Position numbers and translations under genes: made by a program. The notes beneath the pieces are model-generated. The model was not told the origin of the DNA, ran no database searches, and was given only the letters and a program-made list of their open reading frames with translations. DNA of 64,000 nt from Paenibacillus sp. USDA918EY (GTDB lineage: Bacteria > Bacillota > Bacilli > Paenibacillales > Paenibacillaceae), in contig NZ_WTWY01000018.1 in the NCBI RefSeq assembly GCF_009870825.1, positions 1 through 64,000 of the forward strand, written 5' to 3'. Every line of letters begins with the position of its first letter. Position 1 is the stretch's first letter. Of this stretch, positions 53,523-62,366 are shown one piece after another.

Positions 53523-53546
53523 GTCTTCATTCCTCCTGTATTTAAA

Positions 53547-53582
53547 TTAGAATTATTCTAATCTGATAATTTATATAATCAA
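53547..53582 (-). promoter_or_regulatory. Promoter with Fur-family-like inverted repeat upstream of the cation efflux gene
   Basis: TTAGAATTATTCTAA (53547-53561) is a perfect 7-1-7 inverted repeat, the layout of Fur, PerR and Zur boxes, and differs from the PerR consensus at two symmetric positions. On the minus strand it overlaps the -10 box TAGAAT of a promoter with -35 TTGATT (53582-53577) and 16-bp spacing. Confidence 0.55.
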
Positions 53583-53666
53583 TATACACGTTTTTGTTTA
53601 AGCGGTCAAATGAACTTTTCTTGGATCTTACAAATGATTTTCATTACCACACCAACCCACGCCAAC

Positions 53667-53699
53667 AAAAAAAGCTGCCGAGTTTTCACTCGCACAGCT
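53667..53699 (-). terminator. Terminator of the DUF1450 gene
   Basis: On the minus strand, AGCTGTGCGAGT and ACTCGGCAGCT pair around GAAA and are followed by seven T. Confidence 0.85.
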
Positions 53700-53808
53700 T
53701 CGCCGAAATCATTTCTAAATTTGGGGTTTTTCGAATACCTGTTAGGTTCGTCGAAACCTTTTTCCGTATACCCTGGGCCCTGTATTTGAAATCAGGTTCG
53801 GGTACTTG

Positions 53809-54054
53809 TTATGCATAGATTTCCAATTCTTTCTCAATGCGCTGCCTGATAAGATCGAGGCATTCTTCAGCCGTTTTGGCAAAAATCCGCTTGCCGTTGA
53901 CGAGCGCATAGGGCCTTCTCGCGCAAATGCCGCAAAACGAGAGGCAGGTGCTTTCAAGCACGGCAACCTCCGGATATTCGGCTTCCAATAGGTCGGCGAT
54001 ATCGATCGCCCGAATGAGACTGCCGTCGCAAATTTCGACGATGATGATTCCCAT
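53809..54054 (-). CDS. DUF1450 (YuzB-like) family protein
   Basis: An 81-residue soluble protein of the YuzB/DUF1450 family, recognised by the start IIIVEICDGSL, the CLSFCGICARRPYALVNGK motif and the ending DLIRQRIEKELE. The three closely spaced cysteines suggest metal, Fe-S or redox chemistry, but no function is established. The ATG at 54054 follows GGGGAGGG. It lies 43 bases after ribF on the same strand and shares its transcript as far as can be seen. Confidence 0.85.
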   Translation of the reverse strand: MGIIIVEICDGSLIRAIDIADLLEAEYPEVAVLESTCLSFCGICARRPYALVNGKRIFAKTAEECLDLIRQRIEKELEIYA

Positions 54055-54097
54055 GGCTTTCCCTCCCCGAGAACAGAAACGATGGTTCGTTCGCGAT

Positions 54098-55045
54098 TTA
54101 GACGGGACTTGCGGAAAGCAGCTTTCTTGCATTGGCCTCATCTTGTTTCATTTGCGCGATCAACGCATCCAATCCCGTGAACTTGATTTCGCCGCGCAAA
54201 TAATGCGTGAAGCCGATCGTTACGGTCCGGTCGTACAAATCCCCGGAAAAGTCAAGCAGAAAAGCTTCGATCAAATACCCTTCTCCATCGACGGTCGGGC
54301 GATACCCCGCGCTGATCAATACGTCGTATCGATCTTTCCCCTCCGGTTCGCCGTGGATTTGGGCCGTCCCCACGTAAACGCCGGGCTTTGGAAATACATA
54401 GTCGTCCACGCCGCCCATATTAATAGTAGGAAAACCGAGTTTCCTTCCGAGCTTCTGGCCGTGAATGACGATCCCCGTAACAGAGTATGGACGGTTTAAA
54501 AGGGCTGCCGCCGCTTCCACATGGCCGTTTGATATGTCGGAACGAATCGCCGCGCTGCTTATTTTCGCCCCGTTTTCGGTGACGAGCGGGATCACCGTCA
54601 CTTCCGCGCCGATCCGGGAACAAAGCTCGCTTAGTTCCTTCGTACCGCCTCCCTGTCCGTGGCCGAAGCGAAAACCTTCCCCGACAACGATCCGTTTGAC
54701 GTTCAGGTTTGAAAGATGCTCCAGCACGAATTCCTCCGCGGAAACCTCCGCATATTCCTTCGAGAAACGAATCCGGTAATAACGTTCGACGCCATATTGC
54801 TCAAGAATGCGCAATTTGTCGCCGTCCGGCGTGATTTTCCGCTTGAACGCCTCATCCTGTTTCAATACCCAGAGCGGATGCTCCGAAAAGCTCATGACGG
54901 CAAGCGACTCCCCTTCCCCTTTCAACCGACGGGCCGTTTCGAGAATCGCCTGATGTCCTTTATGGATTCCGTCGAATTTGCCGATCATCAGTACGACCGG
55001 TTTGGAATCGACAGGCGGCTTTGACGAGATATCAATGACTTCCAT
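54098..55045 (-). CDS. ribF: Bifunctional riboflavin kinase/FAD synthetase
   Basis: It phosphorylates riboflavin to FMN and adenylates FMN to FAD. The N-terminal FAD synthetase half (about 15-180) has the nucleotidyltransferase motif FDGIHKGH. The C-terminal riboflavin kinase half (about 185-310) has KLGRKLGFPTINM and GVYVGTAQI. GGGGGA precedes the ATG at 55045. Most bacilli carry ribF next to truB in the rpsO region, and here it stands alone with a DUF1450 gene, so it may be a paralogue. A 14-bp palindrome lies 47 bases upstream. Confidence 0.9.
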   Translation of the reverse strand: MEVIDISSKPPVDSKPVVLMIGKFDGIHKGHQAILETARRLKGEGESLAVMSFSEHPLWVLKQDEAFKRKITPDGDKLRILEQYGVERYYRIRFSKEYAEVSAEEFVLEHLSNLNVKRIVVGEGFRFGHGQGGGTKELSELCSRIGAEVTVIPLVTENGAKISSAAIRSDISNGHVEAAAALLNRPYSVTGIVIHGQKLGRKLGFPTINMGGVDDYVFPKPGVYVGTAQIHGEPEGKDRYDVLISAGYRPTVDGEGYLIEAFLLDFSGDLYDRTVTIGFTHYLRGEIKFTGLDALIAQMKQDEANARKLLSASPV

Positions 55046-55358
55046 AACAAAATCCCCCGCTTTGATCGTTTATTCATGATTGTTTGTTTAAAATGAAATT
55101 TCATTCAAAAAATAAGCACTTAGTAAAGTCAAATGTATAAAAAGTAGGTGACTCCATTAGAACATAATGGTTGGAAAAAATCAATCGCTTTCCAGGGACG
55201 CAAACATCGTAACGGCTCTTCGTGGCGGAATGCAGATGAAGCATACTTTTTGAAAGCGGCTATGCATAAATAAGATAGAAATATTATACTCGCAAACAGG
55301 AATAACTCCAATACCGTTCTTTTTATGCAAAGGAGGATTTTGCAAAGTTCTGGCAAAG
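55046..55358. other. Intergenic region with one palindrome, no gene seen
   Basis: AT-rich DNA between ribF and metE. AATGAAATTTCATT (55092-55105) is a perfect 14-bp palindrome near the expected ribF promoter and could be an operator. No FMN riboswitch or gene was recognised. Confidence 0.4.
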
Positions 55359-55384
55359 AAAAAACCCGCAAAAATGCGGGTTTT
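55359..55384 (-). terminator. Terminator of metE
   Basis: On the minus strand, AAAACCCGC-ATTTTT-GCGGGTTTT is a 9-bp perfect stem running into further T residues. Confidence 0.9.
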
Positions 55385-55401
55385 GAGCGTCCGGGTAACC
55401 A

Positions 55402-57690
55402 TTAGACCCGAACGGCGTATTTGTCTCGCGAAATTTTCGTCGCTTCCACCATGTTGCGCAAGGAGGCGATGGTTTCATCCATACCCCGGGTTTTCAACCC
55501 GCAGTCCGGATTGATCCAGAACAGCTTCGGATCGAGCACGCGCAGCGCGCGGTCGATCATGCCGGTCATCTCCTCGACGCCCGGAACGCGCGGACTGTGG
55601 ATATCGTATACGCCGAGACCGATGCCAAGCCCGTACGTGTTTTCCTCGAAGCTGTGGATCAGTTCGCCATGGCTGCGCGAGGTTTCGATCGAAATGACGT
55701 CGGCATCCATCTCCGTGATCGAATCGATCATGTCATGGAACTCGCAATAGCACATATGCGTGTGAATTTGCGTCGTATCCTGGACCGTGCATGTCGTCAA
55801 GCGGAAAGCTTTTACGGCCCAGGCCAGATATTCCGCCTGATCTTTTTCCTTCAGCGGCAGCCCTTCGCGGACGGCAGGCTCATCGACTTGAATCAAGCCG
55901 ATACCGGCTTTCTCTAGCGCCTCTACCTCCTGTCTCAACGCATAGGCCAGTTGGTAGGCGATTTGTTCGCGGGAGATATCTTCCCGGACGAACGACCAGT
56001 TCATGATCGTAATCGGGCCGGTCAGCATGCCTTTGACGGGGCGGCTCGTTTTCGATTGGGCATATTTCGTTTCCTCGACCGTCATCGGCTCTTCGAACGC
56101 AACGTCCCCGAATATGATCGGCGGTTTGACGCATCGGGAGCCGTACGACTGCACCCATCCGTATTGCGTGAACGCAAAACCTCCGAGCTTTTCGCCGAAA
56201 AACTCCACCATGTCCGTCCGCTCGAATTCGCCATGGACCAGCACGTCAAGCCCGATGTCCTCCTGCAGGTTGATCCACGTATCGATTTGATCGCGGATGA
56301 AGCCGGCGTATTGTTCGCTGCTCCATTCTCCTTTTCTCCACAGCTGCCTGGCTTTGCGGACCTCGACCGATTGCGGAAAACTGCCAATGGTCGTCGTCGG
56401 AAGAACCGGGAGCTGCCATTTTTGCTGCTGGGCGGCATGCCGTTCGGCAAAAGGCAGATTCCTTCTGCCGTCCTGCTTGCCGATGACGGCAACCGCATCT
56501 TGGATATCGCTCCGGTTGCGCTCTTTTGACTGCATCAACGCCCCGATCGCTAGGTCGCAAGCTTCGAGTTCGCCGGCGACGGCGTCCTTGCCCGAGGAAA
56601 CGGCTTTGGTCAAAAGTACGATTTCGTCCACTTTCTCGTCGGCGAACGCCAGCGCGTTTTTCAGTTCCGGCAGCAGCTTCGTTTCGTTTTGGACGGTGAC
56701 GGGGACATGCAGCAGGCTGCACGAGGACTGCACGACGATCCGGTCGGCCGAAACGAACTGCTGAAGCGTCTCGAGCAGTCCGAGCTTTTCGCGGAGCGGC
56801 GCCTTCCAGATCCCCCTTCCGTCGACGATACCCGCTCCCAAAACTTTATCCGCAGGGAATCCCGACGACTTGATCGACCGGATATTTCCGGCGAATCCGT
56901 GCACAAAATCAAGCCCGATGCCCTGAACCGGCAGCGCGACGATTTCATCGTAATTTTCGATCGCTTCGAAATACGTTTGCAGCATGACGTTAAGGGCCGG
57001 GACCTCTGCGGCAAACGTGCCGTAGATGGTTTTGAGCCGCCCAAGGTCTTCGCCGGATAGACGGGTGACCAGGATCGGCTCGTCGATTTGCACCCATGCC
57101 ACCCCTTCAAGCGCAAGCTCCCGAAGAATTTGCACATAAAGCGGGAGCAATCGCTCAAGCCAGGCATCCGTTTCGGATTCGGAGTACCCTTTGGACAGTT
57201 TGAGGAAGGTCAGCGGTCCGAGAAGGACCGGTTTCCCTTCGATGCCGAGATGTTCCTTCGCTTCCCGATAGGCTGCCAGCGGTTTGTTTTCGGTAATCGC
57301 CGGCGTCGCCCCATCCAATTCCGGAACGATATAATGATAGTTGGTATTGAACCACTTCGTCATTTCGCTCGCCGCCGCATTTTTCGTGCCGCGGGCGATT
57401 CCGTAATAAACGGACAAAGGCACGGCGCCCCCGTCATAATCAAAACGCTTCGGAATAATGCCGAACATCGCGGCCGTATCCAGAACATGGTCATAATAGC
57501 TGAAATCGTTGACCGGGATCAGGTCGATGCCTTTTTCCCGAAGTTTGCGCAAATGGTCCAACCGGATGTCCTTCAACCGGCTTTGAAATTCCGTTTCGTC
57601 GATTTTTCCGGCCCAAAACGCTTCCAGCGCTTTTTTCCATTCACGGTTCGATCCGATGCGCGGGTATCCCAAAACACTGCTTTTTGTCAT
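55402..57690 (-). CDS. metE: Cobalamin-independent methionine synthase
   Basis: It transfers the methyl group of methyltetrahydrofolate (triglutamate) to homocysteine, making methionine. The 762-residue length and the two-barrel layout match the family. The zinc ligands of the C-terminal barrel are visible in HTHMCYCEFHDM and NPDCGLKTRG. The N-terminal GYPRIGSNREWKKALE is typical of the start. AGGAG precedes the ATG at 57690. No S-box was recognised upstream. Instead, a MET-box-like dyad lies at 57798-57814. Confidence 0.95.
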   Translation of the reverse strand: MTKSSVLGYPRIGSNREWKKALEAFWAGKIDETEFQSRLKDIRLDHLRKLREKGIDLIPVNDFSYYDHVLDTAAMFGIIPKRFDYDGGAVPLSVYYGIARGTKNAAASEMTKWFNTNYHYIVPELDGATPAITENKPLAAYREAKEHLGIEGKPVLLGPLTFLKLSKGYSESETDAWLERLLPLYVQILRELALEGVAWVQIDEPILVTRLSGEDLGRLKTIYGTFAAEVPALNVMLQTYFEAIENYDEIVALPVQGIGLDFVHGFAGNIRSIKSSGFPADKVLGAGIVDGRGIWKAPLREKLGLLETLQQFVSADRIVVQSSCSLLHVPVTVQNETKLLPELKNALAFADEKVDEIVLLTKAVSSGKDAVAGELEACDLAIGALMQSKERNRSDIQDAVAVIGKQDGRRNLPFAERHAAQQQKWQLPVLPTTTIGSFPQSVEVRKARQLWRKGEWSSEQYAGFIRDQIDTWINLQEDIGLDVLVHGEFERTDMVEFFGEKLGGFAFTQYGWVQSYGSRCVKPPIIFGDVAFEEPMTVEETKYAQSKTSRPVKGMLTGPITIMNWSFVREDISREQIAYQLAYALRQEVEALEKAGIGLIQVDEPAVREGLPLKEKDQAEYLAWAVKAFRLTTCTVQDTTQIHTHMCYCEFHDMIDSITEMDADVISIETSRSHGELIHSFEENTYGLGIGLGVYDIHSPRVPGVEEMTGMIDRALRVLDPKLFWINPDCGLKTRGMDETIASLRNMVEATKISRDKYAVRV

Positions 57691-57762
57691 CTTGTAACAC
57701 TCCTAATTAAGATTTTGCCAAATCCTAAATAAAATGGTTACAAGAAAGATATCACGTATTGA

Positions 57763-57814
57763 TGGATATAGCGTAACTGTATTATCCTATATCCAGTTAT
57801 AGTTAAAAACTATA
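57763..57814 (-). promoter_or_regulatory. MET-box-like dyad and second inverted repeat upstream of metE
   Basis: TATAGTTAAAAACTATA (57798-57814) is a perfect 7-3-7 dyad that fits the MET-box consensus TATAGTTTSAAACTATA described for MetR/MtaR-type LysR regulators in streptococci, from memory, except in the central bases. Adjacent, TGGATATAG and CTATATCCA (57763-57771, 57787-57795) form a second inverted repeat with a 15-bp spacer. Confidence 0.55.
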
Positions 57815-57835
57815 CTCAAAGCTTCCGTCTTTCGA

Positions 57836-59638
57836 TTATGATAAAGAGTTGATTACCACTCGGGAAACTTGCTTTTCCCAGGAGTCGCTGCCGGATAATT
57901 CGATTTTCAAATACTGGGTGCCTGCGGGCATTTGCAGCGGTGTATACGTTTTTTTGTACCATTTGCTTCCGGTGTAGCTGCCTGGCGTGCTCGTATGGGC
58001 AATTTGCGTCCAATGCTCGTTGTCGGCCGACGCGTAAAACGCGACGCCGTCCCAAATGCTGAATTGATACAGATCCGCTTTAAAATTCGTAATGTTCGGA
58101 ACGTTGTAAACGAAGCTTTCGGTGGTGCCGTTATTGCGTTTTACCCGGGACGTATCGCCGTTAAAATATCCGCTGTTGCTGGAGTCCATGACGAGGCCGC
58201 TGGTGTGGGAGTAGGTTTTGGACCAGTCGTTTAATTCGTCCGTGAGCGTTTGTTCCTGGAGAGACGGCGAGCCGTTTTCGCCGGTGTAGGTCACGACGCT
58301 TTTTGGAGGAAGAATGGCGTGAAATTTTCCGTTTTGCAAAGGAATGGCTGGACCTGCGGCCAGATTGAGGTTGTCGTTGGTCGTATAAGGCGTCAGGCGG
58401 CCGGCCGTAAAACCGCTTGGCACAAGGTCGAATTCCGACGTGGCGTCGTTGTCGTTAATGGCGACGATCGTGAATTTGCCGGTGGCCGGATCTTTATAAG
58501 CCGAGGTGTATACGCCCGATTGGGGACTGTCAGGGGCTCCGATCCGCACGTAGCCGGGTTTGATGAACTTGCTGAAATTTCCGAATGTATAGTAGCGTTT
58601 CGTTACTGCGTACGTGTTGGCGGCTTTGTCGACATTGATAAGCCCTTCGTCGTTGTTGCCCGGGATCGCGCCGGTCCAATCCATCCACGCATTAACGCCC
58701 GCCTTGGTCATGAAGTTATGCATCTGCTTGGCGAATTTGAGGCCTGATCCCATGCCCGGATCGTAGGAGTCGACCTTGGACACCTCCGTCATCCATACCT
58801 TTTTCCCTTTGGAAAGGGCCGTCGAAAACGGGGTTGTCGGCAGCTCCGTATTGATAATCGGCACGGGGTAATTGTGGCCGGCGACGATATCGAGCCTTTC
58901 GGCGGAAGCGGGATCGTTTAACGAATCTTTGATCAGGTCCTCGGACCACCAGGACGATTCGCCGGCGATGACTTTGGTCGCTTGAACGCCTTCATTGATC
59001 ATGGCCTGTTTCAAATAATCTTTCAGGAACACCTGGAAGTTCGTCGAATTCCATTCGCTCGAATCCCAGGACAGAAACGTCATGGAGTTGGGTTCGTTGG
59101 CGATCGAAACGGCGTACAGATCCAGGCCGAACTGCTGCTTGTATGCCTTGATGAATTTGGACATCAGCGCAGCGTAATCGCCGTAATTCTCCTGCTTCAA
59201 ATACCCGCCGTGAGTCGTCGAGTTGTTCGTTTTCATCCACGCCGGAGGACTCCAGGTGCTGGCGATCAGTTTATCGACTCCTCTCGCTTTCGCCTGCTGC
59301 ATGACCCATACCTGATCGGGTCTTACATTAAAATCGTATTGCCCCGGAGCGGGATTGAACTCGGGGAACAACGCGCCGCGGAAAATCGATATGCCGATCC
59401 CGGTATCGGGCCTGAACAGCAGGTCCATCACCTCGCTCCGAGCCGGTTCCCTCAAATCGTAGATGGCATCGGACCAACCGGCCTGCGAAACTCCGAACCC
59501 GTCGATCTCCTGTTTGACATCGTTCCAATTGACGGTGACATCCGATGCCGCCTGCGCGGTAAACGGCAAGGCCGCAGCGGCGAGCAGCAGCGCGCTTAAC
59601 GTCATGCCCATCAGTTTTTTGACGAAGGTTCTTCCCAT
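57836..59638 (-). CDS. Secreted glycoside hydrolase family 30 enzyme with C-terminal carbohydrate-binding-like domain
   Basis: A 600-residue exoenzyme. The signal peptide (1-31) ends in TAQAA. The GH30 barrel (about 35-375) has the acid/base E182 in SIANEPN and the nucleophile E285 in VWMTEVSKVD. A side beta domain follows (to about 455), ending in LPPKSVVTYTG, and the last 140 residues look like a beta-sandwich module (FSIWDGVAFYASADNEHW). GH30 enzymes of this type are mostly xylanases, and other members cut beta-glucosyl or beta-1,6-linkages, so specificity is open. GGTGG precedes the ATG. A perfect cre box lies 150 bases upstream. Confidence 0.88.
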   Translation of the reverse strand: MGRTFVKKLMGMTLSALLLAAAALPFTAQAASDVTVNWNDVKQEIDGFGVSQAGWSDAIYDLREPARSEVMDLLFRPDTGIGISIFRGALFPEFNPAPGQYDFNVRPDQVWVMQQAKARGVDKLIASTWSPPAWMKTNNSTTHGGYLKQENYGDYAALMSKFIKAYKQQFGLDLYAVSIANEPNSMTFLSWDSSEWNSTNFQVFLKDYLKQAMINEGVQATKVIAGESSWWSEDLIKDSLNDPASAERLDIVAGHNYPVPIINTELPTTPFSTALSKGKKVWMTEVSKVDSYDPGMGSGLKFAKQMHNFMTKAGVNAWMDWTGAIPGNNDEGLINVDKAANTYAVTKRYYTFGNFSKFIKPGYVRIGAPDSPQSGVYTSAYKDPATGKFTIVAINDNDATSEFDLVPSGFTAGRLTPYTTNDNLNLAAGPAIPLQNGKFHAILPPKSVVTYTGENGSPSLQEQTLTDELNDWSKTYSHTSGLVMDSSNSGYFNGDTSRVKRNNGTTESFVYNVPNITNFKADLYQFSIWDGVAFYASADNEHWTQIAHTSTPGSYTGSKWYKKTYTPLQMPAGTQYLKIELSGSDSWEKQVSRVVINSLS

Positions 59639-59787
59639 AACAAAACCACCTTTCGCAGCGTCATAAAATCAATGTAAATCCGCTTCACAACTCCGAGAAA
59701 AACAGAACGATGCTTTCCGAACCCGTTTCAAAGCTTTTACCGCGACTAGACAATCCCCTCCCCCCCTTTTTTTCCATTTGAAAGTGA

Positions 59788-59803
59788 TTGTAAGCGCTTG
59801 CAA
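59788..59803 (-). promoter_or_regulatory. cre box upstream of the GH30 gene
   Basis: TTGTAAGCGCTTGCAA fits the catabolite-responsive element consensus WTGNAANCGNWNNCWW at every defined position and is nearly palindromic. It lies about 150 bases before the GH30 start codon. Confidence 0.65.
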
Positions 59804-59938
59804 CTAGATTATATCCATCTCTTTTTCGCCGCGCTACCAGGATGATGACTTGCTTTTAACACTTCCGTGACTTTTTTGGATGACCTCGTCATATAACAAA
59901 GAGGCAGGTTTTAAAGCCGGAATACAAAATAAGTCGCA

Positions 59939-59985
59939 AACTTATTGTAAGTTACTTGACAATGTATATGCGATGATATTATGAT
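59939..59985 (+). promoter_or_regulatory. FMN reductase promoter with an upstream inverted repeat
   Basis: TTGACA (59956-59961) is 18 bp from TATGAT (59980-59985). Just before the -35 box, AACTTA-TTG-TAAGTT (59939-59953) is a perfect 6-3-6 inverted repeat. The position suits a repressor of the HxlR/MarR type, as found for azoreductase and nitroreductase genes. That is inference. Confidence 0.5.
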
Positions 59986-60045
59986 ACTAACAACCGAATC
60001 AATTCATAACACGATTACTACAATCCGATAAGGAGAGAAGAAGAG

Positions 60046-60585
60046 ATGTCTAAACTGAACATTGGTATTATTTTGGGAAGCACCCGCGAAGGCCGTTTGA
60101 GCCCGCAGGTTGGGGAATGGGTCAAAAAAATCGCGGACGAACGCGGCGACGCGAACTATGAGATCGTGGACATTGCCGAATACAAGCTGCCCCTCCTGGG
60201 AGAAGCGGACGCTTCGGAACAAGCTGAAGCTTGGAACAAGAAGCTTTTCGAATTGGACGGCTTCGTTTTTATCGTGCAGGAATACAACCACAGCATCACC
60301 GCTTCGCTGAAAAACGCGCTTGATTATGCTCGCGATGCATGGATTAACAAAGCTGCAGGGATCGTCAGCTACGGTTCCGTCGGCGGCGCCCGTGCGGCGG
60401 AACATTTGCGCGGCATTTTGGGCGAATTGTCCGTGGCGGACGTTCGTATCCATCCGGCGCTGTCGCTGTTCACCGACTTTGAAAACTTCTCGACGTTCAA
60501 GCCTGCCGATCTGCATCTGACGAACCTGAACGGAATGCTGGATCAAGTGCTTGCATGGAGCGGCGCGCTTAAAACGTTGCTCTAA
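60046..60585 (+). CDS. NADPH-dependent FMN reductase
   Basis: A 179-residue flavodoxin-like oxidoreductase. ILGSTREGRLSPQVGEWV is the FMN phosphate-binding loop, VQEYNHSITASLKNALDYA is the usual second flavin segment and GSVGGARAAEHLR the third. Such proteins reduce quinones, azo compounds or chromate. It has a clear own promoter and an inverted-repeat operator candidate. The ATG at 60046 follows AAGGAGAG. Confidence 0.88.
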   Translation: MSKLNIGIILGSTREGRLSPQVGEWVKKIADERGDANYEIVDIAEYKLPLLGEADASEQAEAWNKKLFELDGFVFIVQEYNHSITASLKNALDYARDAWINKAAGIVSYGSVGGARAAEHLRGILGELSVADVRIHPALSLFTDFENFSTFKPADLHLTNLNGMLDQVLAWSGALKTLL

Positions 60586-60600
60586 TCATCGCAGAACGGG

Positions 60601-60635
60601 ACCGTCCCTGGCCGAAGCCAAGGGGCGGTTTTTTG
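60601..60635 (+). terminator. Terminator of the FMN reductase gene
   Basis: ACCGTCCCTGGC-CGAA-GCCAAGGGGCGGT forms a stem with one bulge and is followed by six T. Confidence 0.85.
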
Positions 60636-60786
60636 TTGCCTTCAAGCTCCCTTTCGTTCCTCTATCGAATATCCGCCCCCTCTGCGTATAAAAGGACGCT
60701 CCCTCGCCTATGCTCGGTTGCGTCCTCCTTCATTCACCTGCGATTTTTAATGTTGCTCGGCACGCCGCATTTTGCAGGGCTGTCTG

Positions 60787-62340
60787 CTATTTCATCTGCC
60801 AAAGCGCTGGAACGTTCGGCGGTTCCCATCCGGGCAGGGAAGTATGCGGTTGGCGGCAGATATAGGTTTTCCCTTGATAGACTGCTTCGTCTCCGGTTTT
60901 GTAGCTGACATTCGGAGCCCATGCTTGAGCGCCGCCCTGCGCATCCGTCGTGGCGGTCACCGAGGTTCCCGGCGAAACGTTACCCGCAGCGTCCCTTGCG
61001 GTGACGGTAAACGAATAGGTTGTATTTGGCGTTAAACCGCTGATCGTGGCGCTGGTTCCGCCGACGTTGACGCTGCCCGTTCCGTAGCAAACGGTATACC
61101 CTGTAACGCCGACGTTATCCGTCGAAGCGGTCCAGCTTAACGTCACGCTGGTAGCCGTTTTGGAAGCGACGGTCAAGTTGGTCGGAGCCGTGGGCGGAAC
61201 CGGATCGGGAACCGGCGGGATTAAGGCATCCAAATAAGCGCGGTGACTGTTCGAAAACTCGAAATTGTTGTACCGGTCCCAGTTGATCGACCAAGTCATC
61301 AACCCGCGGAAATCCGGATATCCGCCCGTGTTCCCCCTCATTTTGTAGCCGGGCAATTGAATCCCTTTGATCAGGGCGTCCAGCGCCTTTTGCACTTCGC
61401 TGACGGAAGTGAATCCACCGCCTGCATTCGCGTTCGCCGGCAGCCCCAACACCACTTGGTCCGGTCTAAGCGCCGGGAAAAAGCTGTTTTGATTTTTGGC
61501 CACCGGAAACCCGGTCAGCAGCATATCCGCCATGGCGACGTGGAAATCGGCCGTGCCCATGTTGTGGTATTGATCGTCAAGCCCCGTAATCGGGCCGGAA
61601 TTGTAATTCTGTACCTGCAGCCAGTCAAGGATATCGCGGGTCGCGTAGATGACGGGGAGATAGGCCCCCGCGCGGTTGTCGCAGCTGATGCAGCTCCCGC
61701 CGTAAAACGAATAACCCAGCTGCACGAAAAAGGTCTCCGGCGCCATCGTCAAATAAAACCGATCCGTTCCGAAATGATCGTTAATGGTGCGCAAAGCCGA
61801 AATCAAATTCACAATGACCGGAGTGGTCGGATGTTTGAAATCGTTGTCCCCCGCGTTCAAATAAAGCGAATGGCCTTCAAAATCGACGTCCAACCCGTCA
61901 AATCCGTATTTTTCGATGATCGCCGTGACGGAATTCACGAAATTGTCGCGGGCTGCCGTACTCGCAAGCTGGACCTGCCCGTTCGCGCCGCCGATCGAAA
62001 TGATGACCTTTTTCCCTTGGCTTTGCAAATAGGCGATGTCCGCCTTGAAATCCGCATCCGTGTAATTATAAGGCATAAAGGCGATTGTGCCGTTCGTCGC
62101 TCCGGAAGCGGGTTCGGCAAAAGAAACGTTGATCACGTCGAACTTGGGAGACACGTCGCGAAGCCTGATAAAACCGGAGCCGTTGTCAAAGTTATGCCAA
62201 TAGCCCACCATCGTTTTGCCGGTCACGGCGGCATGTACTTTCGGTATTCCCGCCCCTGACCACTGGGACAACGTAAAAACAATAAAAAAAGCCAATGCGA
62301 TACTCCACGTTTTTCGGAATGCCATTCGGTTGAGGATCAT
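60787..62340 (-). CDS. Secreted chitinase, GH18 with fibronectin III and CBM5/12-like domains
   Basis: A 517-residue exoenzyme that hydrolyses chitin. The signal peptide (about 1-37) ends in KVHA. The GH18 barrel (about 42-385) holds DGLDVDFE (148-155, catalytic E155) and FMPYNYT, and its end MTWSINWD is typical. A Pro-rich linker leads to a fibronectin type III domain (about 390-472), and then a chitin-binding CBM5/12-type module (about 473-517, with AWAPNVSYKTGDEAVYQGKT). The ATG at 62340 follows AGGAGGAAAG; the frame is open 14 codons further. A perfect cre box lies just upstream. Confidence 0.93.
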   Translation of the reverse strand: MILNRMAFRKTWSIALAFFIVFTLSQWSGAGIPKVHAAVTGKTMVGYWHNFDNGSGFIRLRDVSPKFDVINVSFAEPASGATNGTIAFMPYNYTDADFKADIAYLQSQGKKVIISIGGANGQVQLASTAARDNFVNSVTAIIEKYGFDGLDVDFEGHSLYLNAGDNDFKHPTTPVIVNLISALRTINDHFGTDRFYLTMAPETFFVQLGYSFYGGSCISCDNRAGAYLPVIYATRDILDWLQVQNYNSGPITGLDDQYHNMGTADFHVAMADMLLTGFPVAKNQNSFFPALRPDQVVLGLPANANAGGGFTSVSEVQKALDALIKGIQLPGYKMRGNTGGYPDFRGLMTWSINWDRYNNFEFSNSHRAYLDALIPPVPDPVPPTAPTNLTVASKTATSVTLSWTASTDNVGVTGYTVCYGTGSVNVGGTSATISGLTPNTTYSFTVTARDAAGNVSPGTSVTATTDAQGGAQAWAPNVSYKTGDEAVYQGKTYICRQPHTSLPGWEPPNVPALWQMK

Positions 62341-62366
62341 GCGTTTCTTTCCTCCTATCATTGGAC

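Noticed and set aside
55046..55358. FMN riboswitch upstream of ribF
   Set aside because: The conserved RFN element sequences are absent.
57691..57835. S-box (SAM) riboswitch upstream of metE
   Set aside because: The region is under 150 bases, and none of the conserved S-box elements was seen; the dyads look like protein-binding sites.
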